From the NCBI GenBank assembly GCA_044227665.1, contig JBGAWK010000008.1:1-64000 (forward strand): a DNA stretch of 64,000 bases, given 5' to 3'. This document shows positions 35,746 through 45,154 of the stretch, one piece after another; position 1 is the first letter of the stretch, and each line of letters starts with the position of its first letter. The notes beneath the pieces are model-generated. The model ran no database searches. It was not told the origin of the DNA and was given only the letters and a program-made list of their open reading frames with translations. A program made the translations under genes and the position numbers. The stretch comes from JBGAWK01 sp044227665. Its GTDB lineage: Bacteria; Bacteroidota; Bacteroidia; Chitinophagales; JADIYW01.

Positions 35746-37215
35746 CTAATTTTCACATCGGTTTATGCCGGCTTTGGCTTCTGCCGCTACAGAACTCAAA
35801 TACTCATGATTTTTGAACGTAAGTGCCTTTTTATAATAGGATATAGACTGGGAACATTTATTTTGATGTTCATAGATGTTAGCAATCTTTATACAAGCAT
35901 TTGCCGCAAAATAATAGGGGAGGAGACTACCCTTTTGTATAGCTAACTCATAGCTTTGTATCGCTTTCGTTGCGTTGTGTTGTAAGTCATATATTCTGCC
36001 CCAGCGATAGTAATATTCTACTTTATCTTTAGGGGATGTCAACTGTTTAATATGGATTGAAGACATAGTATTAAAAGCGCTTTGGGCATAGTTGCCATCA
36101 CATAATAATCTGCATTGCAACAAAGTCTTATGTGGCAGTACGCCACTTTTGGCTTCCGCTTCCGCAGCCTTATCTTCATCTATGTTTTCTGAGCCTTTAT
36201 TGAGAACCTCTTTTATATATTTTTGATATAATTCTGTATTGCCTTGAAGATAATAGTGCCACGCCAATTTGCGATTAGCTTCCTTAATGTAGTTTTTGCC
36301 TTTATAACCTGTGATAAACTTCTTTAGGGGTATATCGGCATCGTTGTCTAATCTGTTGAGTTTTGCAATGCCATACATATAATCGAGATAAGGAAACGGA
36401 TAATAAGAGTTGCCGCTAGGTTTTTGTACTAAAGTATTTATAATTTTATCATTATTTCCTGAATATAAAGCTACACTTGATACTATGAAATGATTCAAAA
36501 GGTTATCACCTAAAGGGATTTTAGCGTCTTCTATGATTTGCCAAGCAGCATTCTTATCATTTTTGAGATGCAATAATAGCATGGTGTATAGAATCCAAGT
36601 TTCTTCTTTATATTCAAAAGCAGGGTCTTTGAGCAAGATGCCCAGTTCATTCATGCCTGCATCTATGTCGCCTTTCAGTCCTAGAAGTTTAGCTCCTGCA
36701 CTATATTTATCGGGTATTGCACCAAATAAGGTTTTGAGGAAGGCCAAATCTTTATGATTTGGTTTGAAACCGGGAAATTTTTCTTGGTTTTCTTTCAAAA
36801 GGGAATACGCTTTCTTCACCTCAAAAACGGCAGTAAAGTATTCTCCGAATTTTATTCTCGTGAATGCCCATTGTAAATATAGACTTGCCTGGGTGTATAA
36901 GTAATAGGGTGATTGCTTGTTTCCCTCAGCCAATTTTTCCAATCTTATGTCTTTGTTTTTTCTATAGGAATTAAACAAAGATTCATTTTCACTAATATAA
37001 ATGGTAAGGAAATCTGCGTAGTTGCCAATAAAATAGGGCATAAGGTTTTTAGGATTAGATAGTTTTTCTTGCTCTAACCATTTTCTTCCTTCCTGCACTT
37101 TGAGTTTAAAAATAGCTTGATATGCTTTCTTACAATTATCTGTATAAGAAAATTCCTGAGCTATTCCCAGCACCTGGCTAAAGAGGATAGTCATAAAGAG
37201 AAATTTCCTAAACAT
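35746..37215 (-). CDS. TPR-containing secreted protein
   Basis: The start at 37215 (MFRKFLFMTILFSQVLGIAQ) gives a signal peptide; the 9 codons before it are unlikely. A -7 box lies 8 nt upstream. The 489-residue protein has helical repeats of TPR type: NKDIRLEKLAEGNKQSPYYL in the middle, and WGRIYDLQHNATKAIQSYEL plus IANIYEHQNKCSQSISYYKK near the end. TPR proteins of this kind mediate protein contacts in the periplasm. No enzyme domain is seen. Confidence 0.82.
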   Translation of the reverse strand: MFRKFLFMTILFSQVLGIAQEFSYTDNCKKAYQAIFKLKVQEGRKWLEQEKLSNPKNLMPYFIGNYADFLTIYISENESLFNSYRKNKDIRLEKLAEGNKQSPYYLYTQASLYLQWAFTRIKFGEYFTAVFEVKKAYSLLKENQEKFPGFKPNHKDLAFLKTLFGAIPDKYSAGAKLLGLKGDIDAGMNELGILLKDPAFEYKEETWILYTMLLLHLKNDKNAAWQIIEDAKIPLGDNLLNHFIVSSVALYSGNNDKIINTLVQKPSGNSYYPFPYLDYMYGIAKLNRLDNDADIPLKKFITGYKGKNYIKEANRKLAWHYYLQGNTELYQKYIKEVLNKGSENIDEDKAAEAEAKSGVLPHKTLLQCRLLCDGNYAQSAFNTMSSIHIKQLTSPKDKVEYYYRWGRIYDLQHNATKAIQSYELAIQKGSLLPYYFAANACIKIANIYEHQNKCSQSISYYKKALTFKNHEYLSSVAAEAKAGINRCEN

Positions 37216-37223
37216 TGTACTTG

Positions 37224-37231
37224 CAAATATA
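37224..37231 (-). promoter_or_regulatory. -7 box of the TPR gene
   Basis: TATATTTG on the minus strand, 8 nt upstream of the ATG at 37215. It faces away from the TATCTTTG box of the plus-strand gene at 37295. Confidence 0.5.
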
Positions 37232-37294
37232 AGTCTTCGCAAATGGATTCACTTAGAATGTATAATTTTAATGTCGGTATCTGCTACTTCTGTG

Positions 37295-37302
37295 TATCTT
37301 TG
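37295..37302 (+). promoter_or_regulatory. -7 box of the hypothetical gene at 37307
   Basis: TATCTTTG ends 4 nt before the ATG at 37307, so transcription should start at or within a base or two of the start codon. Confidence 0.55.
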
Positions 37303-37306
37303 CCTT

Positions 37307-38404
37307 ATGTACACAAAGGTTTTGGCATTAGCATTTTGCTGTATGTATTGGGTGTGTTACGGAATTCCACCTGAGCTGTTGGAGCAATATAGCAATTTGA
37401 ACGTTTCAAATAGTTTTATCAAGTATGATACTGCTGCCAAATATCCCATACTCTTGCCTTATACGCAAATTAGAGCAATAATGCCGGCATCTTATTCTGA
37501 AAAGGCTTTTGATATATATTATCGTAATAATCAGAAAGTTTTACAACAAAATTATAGTTGTACTTTAGAGGATTTTGCACTTAATTTTTTATTATACTAC
37601 CGCCCAGTACAAAATGTGGATTTGAAAAATAGCAAAGCATTTTTTACTGAAGAAAAAGATCGCATGATATTGCAATTTGGCAACTATCCTGTAATAGAAG
37701 AGGTAAGTTCTGAACAAGCCTATTATGAGTTTTATCTCCAAAATGGAAAAATTCATAGGGTAAAGCTTGTGGTGTATAAAGGTAATTTGGTAGGTATGAT
37801 AGTTAGCGGGAATGCTCCTGCCGTCCATGCCGCTCCTGCCAATGATTTCTTATCTTCATTAGAAATTCCCCTCACCAATGAATCGAATACGGAGTCATTA
37901 TTACAACCTAAACGAGATAATAGCAATGCATCTGCAAAATCGGAAGTAGTAAAAAGTCAGGAAGAGGTTTCTACCTTATTCATCCTAAGGGATTCACTCT
38001 TTGCGATAGCGTTCCCATCAAAGCCGATGAGGAATGATTTCTTAATCAAAAATGATATGGATTCATATCAGGTAGTCAATTTTTTTACCGAGAAAAAAAA
38101 CAAGACAGAACAATACTTGGTATCTTACCGTATGTATTCGGGAGCTATTCTAAGCACAGAAGTATTTTTCAATAACGCAGCAAAAGTGTTTGCGCAGAGT
38201 TCTAAGACACAAGTTTCTGAAAGCAGAGATTTGGATTTTTATAAATTTCCTGCAAAAGAATTTATATTTAAAAGCAAAAAATCTAAATATGAAGTGCGTT
38301 ATTTTGCAAAAGATAATACATTTATACAATTGGTGATAAAGGCGAAAATAAAAGGCGAAAATAAAGTGGCAGCGGTCAGATTCTTTGATAGTTTTACGCT
38401 TTAG
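37307..38404 (+). CDS. hypothetical secreted protein
   Basis: A start at 37307 gives MYTKVLALAFCCMYWVCYGI, a membrane or signal segment; the 12 codons before it overlap the promoter. The remaining 345 residues have no recognised domain. They show two similar alpha/beta-looking halves, each with a Lys-rich strand near its end, and a linker rich in Ser, Asn and Glu at about residues 190-225. The gene is 14 bp upstream of mfd on the same strand and may be co-transcribed with it. Confidence 0.65.
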   Translation: MYTKVLALAFCCMYWVCYGIPPELLEQYSNLNVSNSFIKYDTAAKYPILLPYTQIRAIMPASYSEKAFDIYYRNNQKVLQQNYSCTLEDFALNFLLYYRPVQNVDLKNSKAFFTEEKDRMILQFGNYPVIEEVSSEQAYYEFYLQNGKIHRVKLVVYKGNLVGMIVSGNAPAVHAAPANDFLSSLEIPLTNESNTESLLQPKRDNSNASAKSEVVKSQEEVSTLFILRDSLFAIAFPSKPMRNDFLIKNDMDSYQVVNFFTEKKNKTEQYLVSYRMYSGAILSTEVFFNNAAKVFAQSSKTQVSESRDLDFYKFPAKEFIFKSKKSKYEVRYFAKDNTFIQLVIKAKIKGENKVAAVRFFDSFTL

Positions 38405-38418
38405 ATAAATACTTCTTC

Positions 38419-41400
38419 ATGCAGCTTGACGCTTTTTTATCATTATATGCACATGACGAACGTATAGCAGCTATAATATCTTCTTTAGCTAGGGATAAGT
38501 CCCCTTTGGCTGTACGTAATATAAGAGGGTCAGCGCAGTCTGTAGCGGTAGTGGCGGTAGCCCTAAAGTGTACAAATTCACAGTTATTTATTGCCGATAG
38601 TAAGGAGGCAGCAGAATCGTTATTTGTGGATGTACAGGTATTATTGCCAGGCAAAGAGATACTGCTCTTCTTGAGTGGCTACAAAAAGCCTCATGCCTTT
38701 GATACCATAGTGAACCATAATGTACTGTCGAGAACACAAGTTATAGATGCCCTAAACCGCTATCCTAGACAGCAAATAATCGTTACCTACCCGGAAGCCA
38801 TACTAGAAAATGTAGTTTCTGAAAAAATATTGAAAGACAATACTTTACATCTTAAAGTTGCAGCAAAAGTAGATATAGATTTCATGTTTGATATACTGTT
38901 GACGTATGGTTTTGAACGTGTAGATTTTGTCTATGAACCGGGGGAGTTTTCTATACGCGGAGGCATCATAGATATCTATTCTTTTGGTAATGAATATCCA
39001 TATAGAGTTGAACTTTTCGGCGATGAAGTGGAGAGCATTAGAATTTTTGACCCACAGACACAATTATCGCAGAAGAAGGTCTCGGAGCTTACCATTATCC
39101 CCAATGTAGATAGACAGGAAAAGGAAGTACAGCATGTTTCTATCTTAGATTATCTACACGAAGAAGCACTGGTGTGGGTGCAAGATAAAGATGCCCTGTT
39201 AGATAGGCTACATACCCAATACGCTAAAGCTATACATGTAGCAAATATGCTGCATCCTAGTAAAGATGCTGCGCATCCCCTGCTTTCCAAGCCTTTGGAA
39301 GAACAATTTTCTCAACCCTCAGCGTTGCTACAACATCTTATAGACTATAAGATTTTAAGTTTGAATAGGCCACTAGAGGACGGTGAATACCTAGACTGGA
39401 ATACAGAAGTGCAGCCAAGTTTTAATAAAAACTTTGACTTGCTTATCAAGTCTTTACAGCAGTATTGTGAGAAGGGATACCGCAATATGTTATGGTCGGA
39501 TAATCCAAAACAGATAGATCGTTTTTACCATATTTTTGAAGACCTCAAAGCCGGAAAAATATTTGAGCCCATGCATTTTGCGTTAAGTGAAGGCTATATA
39601 GACACCTATGCAAGGGTACTATGCTTTACCGATCATCAAATATTTGAACGCTACCATAAATATGCTGCCAAAGATAAGTTCTCTCGTGATAAAATGCTTA
39701 CCATAAAGGCATTACAGGACTTACAGCCTGGGGATTTTGTAACACATATTGACCATGGTGTAGGAAAATTTTCAGGACTACAAAAACTGGAAATAAACGG
39801 AAATACGCAAGAAGCTGTACGAATTATTTATCGAGATAATGATATTTTGTATGTAAATATTCAATCATTACATAAGATATCAAAATTTTCAGGCAAAGAA
39901 GGTACTGTGCCAAATCTCAATAAGCTGGGTAGTGATGCTTGGAATAACCTGAAAGAGAAAACTAAGAAGAAAGTCAAAGAACTGGCCTTTGACCTTATCT
40001 CACTATATGCCAAACGGAAGTCGCAACGCGGCTATGCATTTAGTAAAGACAATTATCTCCAAGATGAGTTGGAAGCCTCCTTCATGTATGAAGATACTCC
40101 TGATCAGTTTACGGCAACACTGGATGTAAAGAACGACATGCAGAAGCCCTATCCCATGGATAGGCTTATCTGTGGAGATGTAGGATTCGGGAAGACGGAG
40201 ATAGCGATAAGAGCGGCATTCAAGGCAGTAGCAGACGGCAAGCAAGCAGCGGTATTGGTGCCCACTACGATCTTAGCTTGGCAACATTACAAGTCGTTTA
40301 CAAGTCGTTTTAAGGATTTTCCGGTAAGTATTGACTATATAAGCCGATTCAAATCTCCCGCAGAGAAGAAGCTTACTTTGGCGAGGCTCAAAGAAGGGAA
40401 GTTGGATATAGTAATAGGCACCCATGCATTACTTTCCAAAAATATTGAGTTCAAAGATTTAGGATTATTGATTATTGACGAGGAACAGAAATTTGGCGTT
40501 GGTGCCAAGGAAAAATTACGCAGTATTTCTTCACAAGTAGATACGCTCACCCTTACAGCTACGCCTATACCGCGGACATTGAAATTTTCTATGATGGGCG
40601 CACGAGATATCTCTAATATCATGACACCGCCACCCAATAGGCAGCCGGTGACTACTGAGGTAGTAGTATTTTCTCCCGATAGTATAAAGGATGCTATCAA
40701 TTTTGAGTTATACCGAAGTGGGCAGGTTTTTTTCGTACACAATAGGGTGAGCAACCTACATGAAGTAGAGAAAATGGTAAAGTCGCTAGTGCCTGAAGCT
40801 GATGTTCGCATAGCACATGGACAGATGGAAGGGGATGCCTTGGAAGCTGTTATGATGGATTTTATCAACGGAAAATTTGATGTGCTCGTTTCCACCAATA
40901 TCATTGAAGCAGGATTGGATATTCCCAATGCCAATACTATCATTATACATAATGCTCAAAATTTTGGACTTAGTGACCTTCATCAGATGCGAGGAAGGGT
41001 AGGGCGTAGCAACCGCAAAGCCTACTGCTACCTTATTTGTCCACCCAAAAGCAGCCTCACCTACGAAGCACGCCGTAGATTACAGACTTTGGAGGAATTC
41101 TCAGACCTAGGCAGTGGCTTCCATATTGCGATGAGAGACCTAGATATTAGAGGGGCTGGAAACCTCTTGGGTGCAGAACAAAGTGGCTTTATCTCGGATA
41201 TAGGCTTTGAAACCTACCAGAAGATACTGGATGAAGCGATTATGGAACTGAAATTTACCACATTCAGAGAGGTATTTGAGGAGCAATTACTCCAGCAACC
41301 CTTTGTACGTGATTGCAGCATAGAGACCGACTGTGAGATGCTCATACCTCAGGCGTATGTATCTAGTTCCGAGGAAAGGCTGAAGCTATATACTGATTTG

Positions 41401-41757
41401 GATAAGCTGAGTACAGAGGAAGAGATTGTACTATTTCGTCAGATGCTTACGGATCGTTTTGGGAAAATACCTTCACAAGTGGATGAGCTGCTAGATGGGA
41501 TAAGGATAAGGTGGATAGCCAAAAAAGTGGGTTTTGAACGCATAATACTCAAAAGTAATAAGCTCCGCTGCTATTTTGTAGAAAATCAAAACTCTCCGTA
41601 TTATGACTCTGAAGTATTCAAAAACGTAATGAACAAGATGCAAGAACAACGGCGAAAGCCTACGCTAAAGCAGTCGGGAACAAACTTCTTGCTCATATAT
41701 GACCATATCCAAAATATTGGGCAAGCAGAGGAAATACTAAAGGAATTGGAAGTATAG
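38419..41757 (+). CDS. mfd: transcription-repair coupling factor
   Basis: A 1112-residue Mfd, which removes stalled RNA polymerase and recruits the excision-repair proteins. The UvrB-like start (VYEPGEFSIRGGIIDIYSFG), the RNA-polymerase interaction domain (LQPGDFVTHIDHGVGKFSGL), the helicase P-loop GDVGFGKTEIAIRAAF, the DEEQ box (LLIIDEEQKFGVGAKEK), TATPIPRTL and the QMRGRVGRS motif are all present. The C-terminal TRCF domain is complete. It diverges from the TPR gene region and has its own start directly after the hypothetical gene. Confidence 0.98.
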   Translation: MQLDAFLSLYAHDERIAAIISSLARDKSPLAVRNIRGSAQSVAVVAVALKCTNSQLFIADSKEAAESLFVDVQVLLPGKEILLFLSGYKKPHAFDTIVNHNVLSRTQVIDALNRYPRQQIIVTYPEAILENVVSEKILKDNTLHLKVAAKVDIDFMFDILLTYGFERVDFVYEPGEFSIRGGIIDIYSFGNEYPYRVELFGDEVESIRIFDPQTQLSQKKVSELTIIPNVDRQEKEVQHVSILDYLHEEALVWVQDKDALLDRLHTQYAKAIHVANMLHPSKDAAHPLLSKPLEEQFSQPSALLQHLIDYKILSLNRPLEDGEYLDWNTEVQPSFNKNFDLLIKSLQQYCEKGYRNMLWSDNPKQIDRFYHIFEDLKAGKIFEPMHFALSEGYIDTYARVLCFTDHQIFERYHKYAAKDKFSRDKMLTIKALQDLQPGDFVTHIDHGVGKFSGLQKLEINGNTQEAVRIIYRDNDILYVNIQSLHKISKFSGKEGTVPNLNKLGSDAWNNLKEKTKKKVKELAFDLISLYAKRKSQRGYAFSKDNYLQDELEASFMYEDTPDQFTATLDVKNDMQKPYPMDRLICGDVGFGKTEIAIRAAFKAVADGKQAAVLVPTTILAWQHYKSFTSRFKDFPVSIDYISRFKSPAEKKLTLARLKEGKLDIVIGTHALLSKNIEFKDLGLLIIDEEQKFGVGAKEKLRSISSQVDTLTLTATPIPRTLKFSMMGARDISNIMTPPPNRQPVTTEVVVFSPDSIKDAINFELYRSGQVFFVHNRVSNLHEVEKMVKSLVPEADVRIAHGQMEGDALEAVMMDFINGKFDVLVSTNIIEAGLDIPNANTIIIHNAQNFGLSDLHQMRGRVGRSNRKAYCYLICPPKSSLTYEARRRLQTLEEFSDLGSGFHIAMRDLDIRGAGNLLGAEQSGFISDIGFETYQKILDEAIMELKFTTFREVFEEQLLQQPFVRDCSIETDCEMLIPQAYVSSSEERLKLYTDLDKLSTEEEIVLFRQMLTDRFGKIPSQVDELLDGIRIRWIAKKVGFERIILKSNKLRCYFVENQNSPYYDSEVFKNVMNKMQEQRRKPTLKQSGTNFLLIYDHIQNIGQAEEILKELEV

Positions 41758-41830
41758 ATACTCGTATTTTAATTCTTTAAAAGAATTTATTTAGAGGGTG
41801 TAAGATGAAAATAAAATGGCTTATCAATCA

Positions 41831-42475
41831 TTATTTTAACATGCTTTTTTTATCCTGATGTAAAAAAAAGTGAGGGTAATTTTTCTTTAATAACATCACA
41901 AACATATCGTGCGGTACATCATGGAAGACTCCATAATCTTGGAGATAGTCCATGAATTTTCCACCTTCTTTGTCATATTCCTGAAATATGGAGTCTTCTA
42001 TTCCATCAAATTCTAAGGGTGCTACATCCAAATGCTCGCATAGGGCTTTATTAAATGCGGGTGTTGCTTTCACCCATCTATCATTGAGATATACTTCGCT
42101 ACAGGCATGGAATACTAATACCTCCGTTTTTAGGATTTCTATCAGACGTTCTACTCCTATATGATTTTTTACATCAAAAAAATGAAATCTTGAGGGTATG
42201 CCCACAGCACGAAGACATGCATTGTAAACACAGGCTTTTTCTATACAATATCCCTGAGCCTTCTCTCTTTGTATGATGCTGCTGGCTTTCATATCCTTGT
42301 GTGCCAGCGAAATATTGTAGGGATTGTAGCGTATGTCATCCCTAACAGCGTAGTATAAGGCAACGGCTTTTGCTATATCATCTTTACAATCTAAGGTTTT
42401 TCTTTCAGCATATTCGACTATAGCAGGATGTTGTGCATCTACAAAGTAGGTAGGATGCAGGTACAGTTCGTTCAT
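41831..42475 (-). CDS. transglutaminase-like domain protein
   Basis: A 214-residue cytoplasmic protein with a transglutaminase-like (papain-fold) core. The catalytic Cys is in the stretch AQGYCIEKACVYNACLRAVG, with GIPSRFHFFDVKNH and the His block HACSEVYLNDRWVKATPAFN following. An Asp at the usual third position is not clear; Thr/Pro replace part of the common D-P-T motif. Substrates are unknown. It converges with mfd with a 73-bp gap. Confidence 0.82.
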   Translation of the reverse strand: MNELYLHPTYFVDAQHPAIVEYAERKTLDCKDDIAKAVALYYAVRDDIRYNPYNISLAHKDMKASSIIQREKAQGYCIEKACVYNACLRAVGIPSRFHFFDVKNHIGVERLIEILKTEVLVFHACSEVYLNDRWVKATPAFNKALCEHLDVAPLEFDGIEDSIFQEYDKEGGKFMDYLQDYGVFHDVPHDMFVMLLKKNYPHFFLHQDKKSMLK

Positions 42476-42543
42476 CAGTCAAAGGTAGCAGATATTATAC
42501 TGAATTGTAATTTGCAGTAGCGAGAAAATAGAATTTTCTTATG

Positions 42544-42551
42544 TAACTTTG
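42544..42551 (+). promoter_or_regulatory. -7 box of aroQ
   Basis: TAACTTTG ends 7 nt before the aroQ ATG at 42559. Confidence 0.5.
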
Positions 42552-42558
42552 CTTCGGA

Positions 42559-42984
42559 ATGAACAAAATATTGATTATCAACGGACCAAATCTAAATCTT
42601 CTGGGAAAGCGAGAACCTGATATTTATGGAAATGTAAGTTTTGACAATGCGCTAGTAGAATGGCAAAATGAGTACGAATCTATATCTATAGCTTATTTTC
42701 AAAGTAATATAGAAGGGGAGATTATTAACAAAATTCATGAAGTAGGCTTTGATTATGATGGTATTATCCTGAATGCCGGAGCTTATACCCATACATCTGT
42801 GGCTATAGCCGATGCCATAAAGTCTGTAACTACGCCGGTAGTAGAAGTGCATATCAGTAATACCTTTGCGCGAGAAGCTTTTCGGCATCATTCGTATTTG
42901 TCGCCTGTATGTAAAGGCGTGATTGTAGGCTTTGGTTTGGATTCTTATCGTCTGGCACTGACATTTTTTTCGCAAAAATCATAA
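42559..42984 (+). CDS. aroQ: type II 3-dehydroquinate dehydratase
   Basis: A 141-residue small dehydratase of the shikimate pathway. The N-terminus MNKILIINGPNLNLLGKREP with catalytic Tyr in DIYGN (Y23), the loop Asn-Ala-Gly-Ala-Tyr (ILNAGAYTHTSVA) and VVEVHISNTFARE with its His are all typical. The dodecamer-forming type II is cytoplasmic. The 3' end overlaps the lpxB gene by 40 bp in a convergent arrangement. Confidence 0.96.
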   Translation: MNKILIINGPNLNLLGKREPDIYGNVSFDNALVEWQNEYESISIAYFQSNIEGEIINKIHEVGFDYDGIILNAGAYTHTSVAIADAIKSVTTPVVEVHISNTFAREAFRHHSYLSPVCKGVIVGFGLDSYRLALTFFSQKS

Positions 42985-44009
42985 ATGATTTTTGCTGCAT
43001 TTTCCATGGGTAGAGAATACATTTTTTCTAATATTAGTTTACGAAAGTCAGTATTCTGAGATTTTATAAATTCCAATTTCTCTATAATATTACCTGCGTT
43101 GCAGTCGTGCTGGATACACTCGGGAAATAGTGTTTGTTCTGTAAGGATATTTACTAATGAAATCCATTTAAGCTTAACAAAGTTTTTTGCTATCAAATAG
43201 TTGATTCTATTTGTTTTGTATATAACTACAGAAGGTATGTTTATTAGGCCTGCTTCTAGCGTAGCAGTTCCTGATGCTACTATTGCAGCTTCAGCGTTAT
43301 GAAGTACATCATGAGGGTTGTCCATCATAGTAGTTATGTTTTTAGGGATTCCCTTATATTTTATGCTACCTATTCCTGCAAGAATAAATCGTTGATGTGA
43401 CATGATTTTTGCAATATCACATAGAATGGGTAAGTGTTTGTCTATTTCTTGTTTTCTACTCCCTGGAAATAGGGCTATGTAGTCACTTTTTTTAGAAATT
43501 GTTTTATTGACAATATTTTGCAGTAGTGGATGTGTAACGTAATGTGCTTCAATATGCTCTTTTATATATATACTTTTTTCGAATGGTAATATGCACAGCA
43601 TTTTGTCCACATATTTCTTAATTGTATAAATTCTATGGTACTTCCATGCCCAAATCTGTGGGGAAATATAATAGATAACGTTGTAGCCATTTTTTTTGCA
43701 CCATTTAGCCATTCTGATATTGAATCCGGGATAGTCCACTAAGATTATTACATCAGGATGAAAACTTTTTATGCTATTTTGGGCTATAAAGAAATTTTTT
43801 AATATTGTAAAAAAATTCCAAATTACTTGCGTGAAGCCCATGAATGAAAGGTAGGATAACTCCCTATCTATCTTTGCGCCTACATTTCGCATTTTCACAC
43901 CTCCAAATCCTCTGAAAGTAGCATGTGAATCATAGCTTTTAATATTTTGTATTACTGATGCGGCATGACTGTCACCTGAAGATTCGCCAGCTATTAAGTA
44001 ATATTTCAA
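42945..44009 (-). CDS. lpxB: lipid-A-disaccharide synthase, TTG start
   Basis: The start is taken as the TTG at 44009, so the protein opens MKYYLIAGESSGDSHAASVI, the family's standard N-terminus, with 354 residues. The longer open frame adds 42 codons that lie inside the membrane-protein gene. The TTG overlaps the stop of that gene (TTGA, 44006-44009). GFGGVKMRNVGA, VDYPGFNIRMAKWCKK, YYISPQIWAWKYHRI and LFPGSRKQEID are conserved. It joins two UDP-2,3-diacylglucosamine-derived units in lipid A synthesis at the inner membrane. Confidence 0.93.
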   Translation of the reverse strand: MKYYLIAGESSGDSHAASVIQNIKSYDSHATFRGFGGVKMRNVGAKIDRELSYLSFMGFTQVIWNFFTILKNFFIAQNSIKSFHPDVIILVDYPGFNIRMAKWCKKNGYNVIYYISPQIWAWKYHRIYTIKKYVDKMLCILPFEKSIYIKEHIEAHYVTHPLLQNIVNKTISKKSDYIALFPGSRKQEIDKHLPILCDIAKIMSHQRFILAGIGSIKYKGIPKNITTMMDNPHDVLHNAEAAIVASGTATLEAGLINIPSVVIYKTNRINYLIAKNFVKLKWISLVNILTEQTLFPECIQHDCNAGNIIEKLEFIKSQNTDFRKLILEKMYSLPMENAAKIIYDFCEKNVSARR

Positions 44010-44308
44010 ACTAAAAACATTAAATAAAACATAAGTAATAAGTAGATAAGTGTGGCATATATTACCCCTCTGCAAAACAATAGTATATGCATAAAGTTGC
44101 CTGCTAATATTAGAGGAAGGTTGAAGAAGATACAAATCTTTAATAGTCTGGCCGTATTGAACTTTTGTGCTGCAAATCTCAGATACCCTTCTAGGTCATA
44201 CATATTATACTTTAGTATAAATAAAAGAAAAAATATAGCTATAGGTAAAATTATACCGACAATGAATCCAATATGACTTTTGTCTAACTTATTTTTTATA
44301 GATGCCAT
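44006..44308 (-). CDS. small conserved membrane protein between lpxB and surE
   Basis: A 100-residue protein with about three hydrophobic segments (HIGFIVGIILPIAIFFLLFI; LKICIFFNLPLILAGNFM; GVIYATLIYLLLMFYLMF). Its start overlaps the surE 3' end by 13 nt and its stop overlaps the lpxB TTG by 3 nt, so this is a tight operon. No domain is recognised. Its function is unknown; the place next to lpxB suggests a link to the envelope. Confidence 0.8.
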   Translation of the reverse strand: MASIKNKLDKSHIGFIVGIILPIAIFFLLFILKYNMYDLEGYLRFAAQKFNTARLLKICIFFNLPLILAGNFMHILLFCRGVIYATLIYLLLMFYLMFLV

Positions 44309-45063
44309 TTGCTATTTAAAAAAGATATACCATGATGTGCTGTGAAATCAAAGTGTACGGGTACTATTGACACATATCCATTGTCTAATGCCCATTCGTC
44401 TGTATCTACACCCTGATCCAAATTTTCAAAACGACCTGTAAGCCAATAATATTGTTTTCCTCTAGGGTCTGTTCTAGCTTCGTAATCTTCTACCCACCTG
44501 GCTATGGCTTGTCTGCAAATTTTTACGCCCTTTATATCGCTGATAGGTAGTTTGGGTATATTTACATTCAGTAAGGTGTCTGTGGGCAAACCGTGTACGA
44601 GTACTTGCTCTATAATATGTCCTGCATATACCTTGGAGGCTTCAAAATCTGCATCAAAATTATAGTCTAATAGTGAAAATCCTATTGAAGCTATGCCGTT
44701 GATACCACCTTCCATTGCAGCAGACATAGTACCAGAGTATATTACATTTATAGATGAATTTGATCCATGATTAATTCCTGACACACATAAATCAGGTTTT
44801 CTAGGCAATAATTTATCCATAGCTAATTTTACACAATCGGCAGGAGTACCACTACATTGATAACTTTTGATATCCTTAAATTGGTGCGTTTCTTCTACAT
44901 ATAATGGAATATCTAATGTGATGGCGTGTCCCTTGCCTGACTGTGGACTGTCGGGGGCGCATACTACTACGTCTCCAAAGGTTGAAGCCACATCTACCAA
45001 GGCTTTTATTCCGGGGGATATGATGCCATCATCATTTGTAACCAAAATTAAAGGCTTGTTCAT
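44296..45063 (-). CDS. surE: 5'/3'-nucleotidase SurE
   Basis: The start at 45063 gives MNKPLILVTNDDGIISPGIK; five codons before it are dispensable. The 255-residue phosphatase has the metal site in TNDDG (D11, D12), GSNSSINVIYSGTMSAAMEG and the surrounding SurE blocks DLCVSGINHG and PDSPQSGKGHAITL. It removes phosphate from nucleotides and related compounds. It heads an operon with the small membrane protein and lpxB, and diverges from the toxin-antitoxin pair. Confidence 0.95.
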   Translation of the reverse strand: MNKPLILVTNDDGIISPGIKALVDVASTFGDVVVCAPDSPQSGKGHAITLDIPLYVEETHQFKDIKSYQCSGTPADCVKLAMDKLLPRKPDLCVSGINHGSNSSINVIYSGTMSAAMEGGINGIASIGFSLLDYNFDADFEASKVYAGHIIEQVLVHGLPTDTLLNVNIPKLPISDIKGVKICRQAIARWVEDYEARTDPRGKQYYWLTGRFENLDQGVDTDEWALDNGYVSIVPVHFDFTAHHGISFLNSKWHL

Positions 45064-45105
45064 GGCATAAAAGTACAAATAGAAATGTTAAAATCCAATA
45101 AAAAC

Positions 45106-45136
45106 TTGCTATATATAGACAAATGACGTAAATTTG
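45106..45136 (+). promoter_or_regulatory. toxin-antitoxin promoter with palindrome in the spacer
   Basis: TTG at 45106-45108 and TAAATTTG at 45129-45136 are separated by exactly 20 nt. CTATATATAG (45109-45118), a perfect 10-bp palindrome, lies in the spacer next to the -33 element. Such a location is where an autorepressing antitoxin could bind. Confidence 0.6.
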
Positions 45137-45154
45137 GAGACAAATGTTTTCGAT

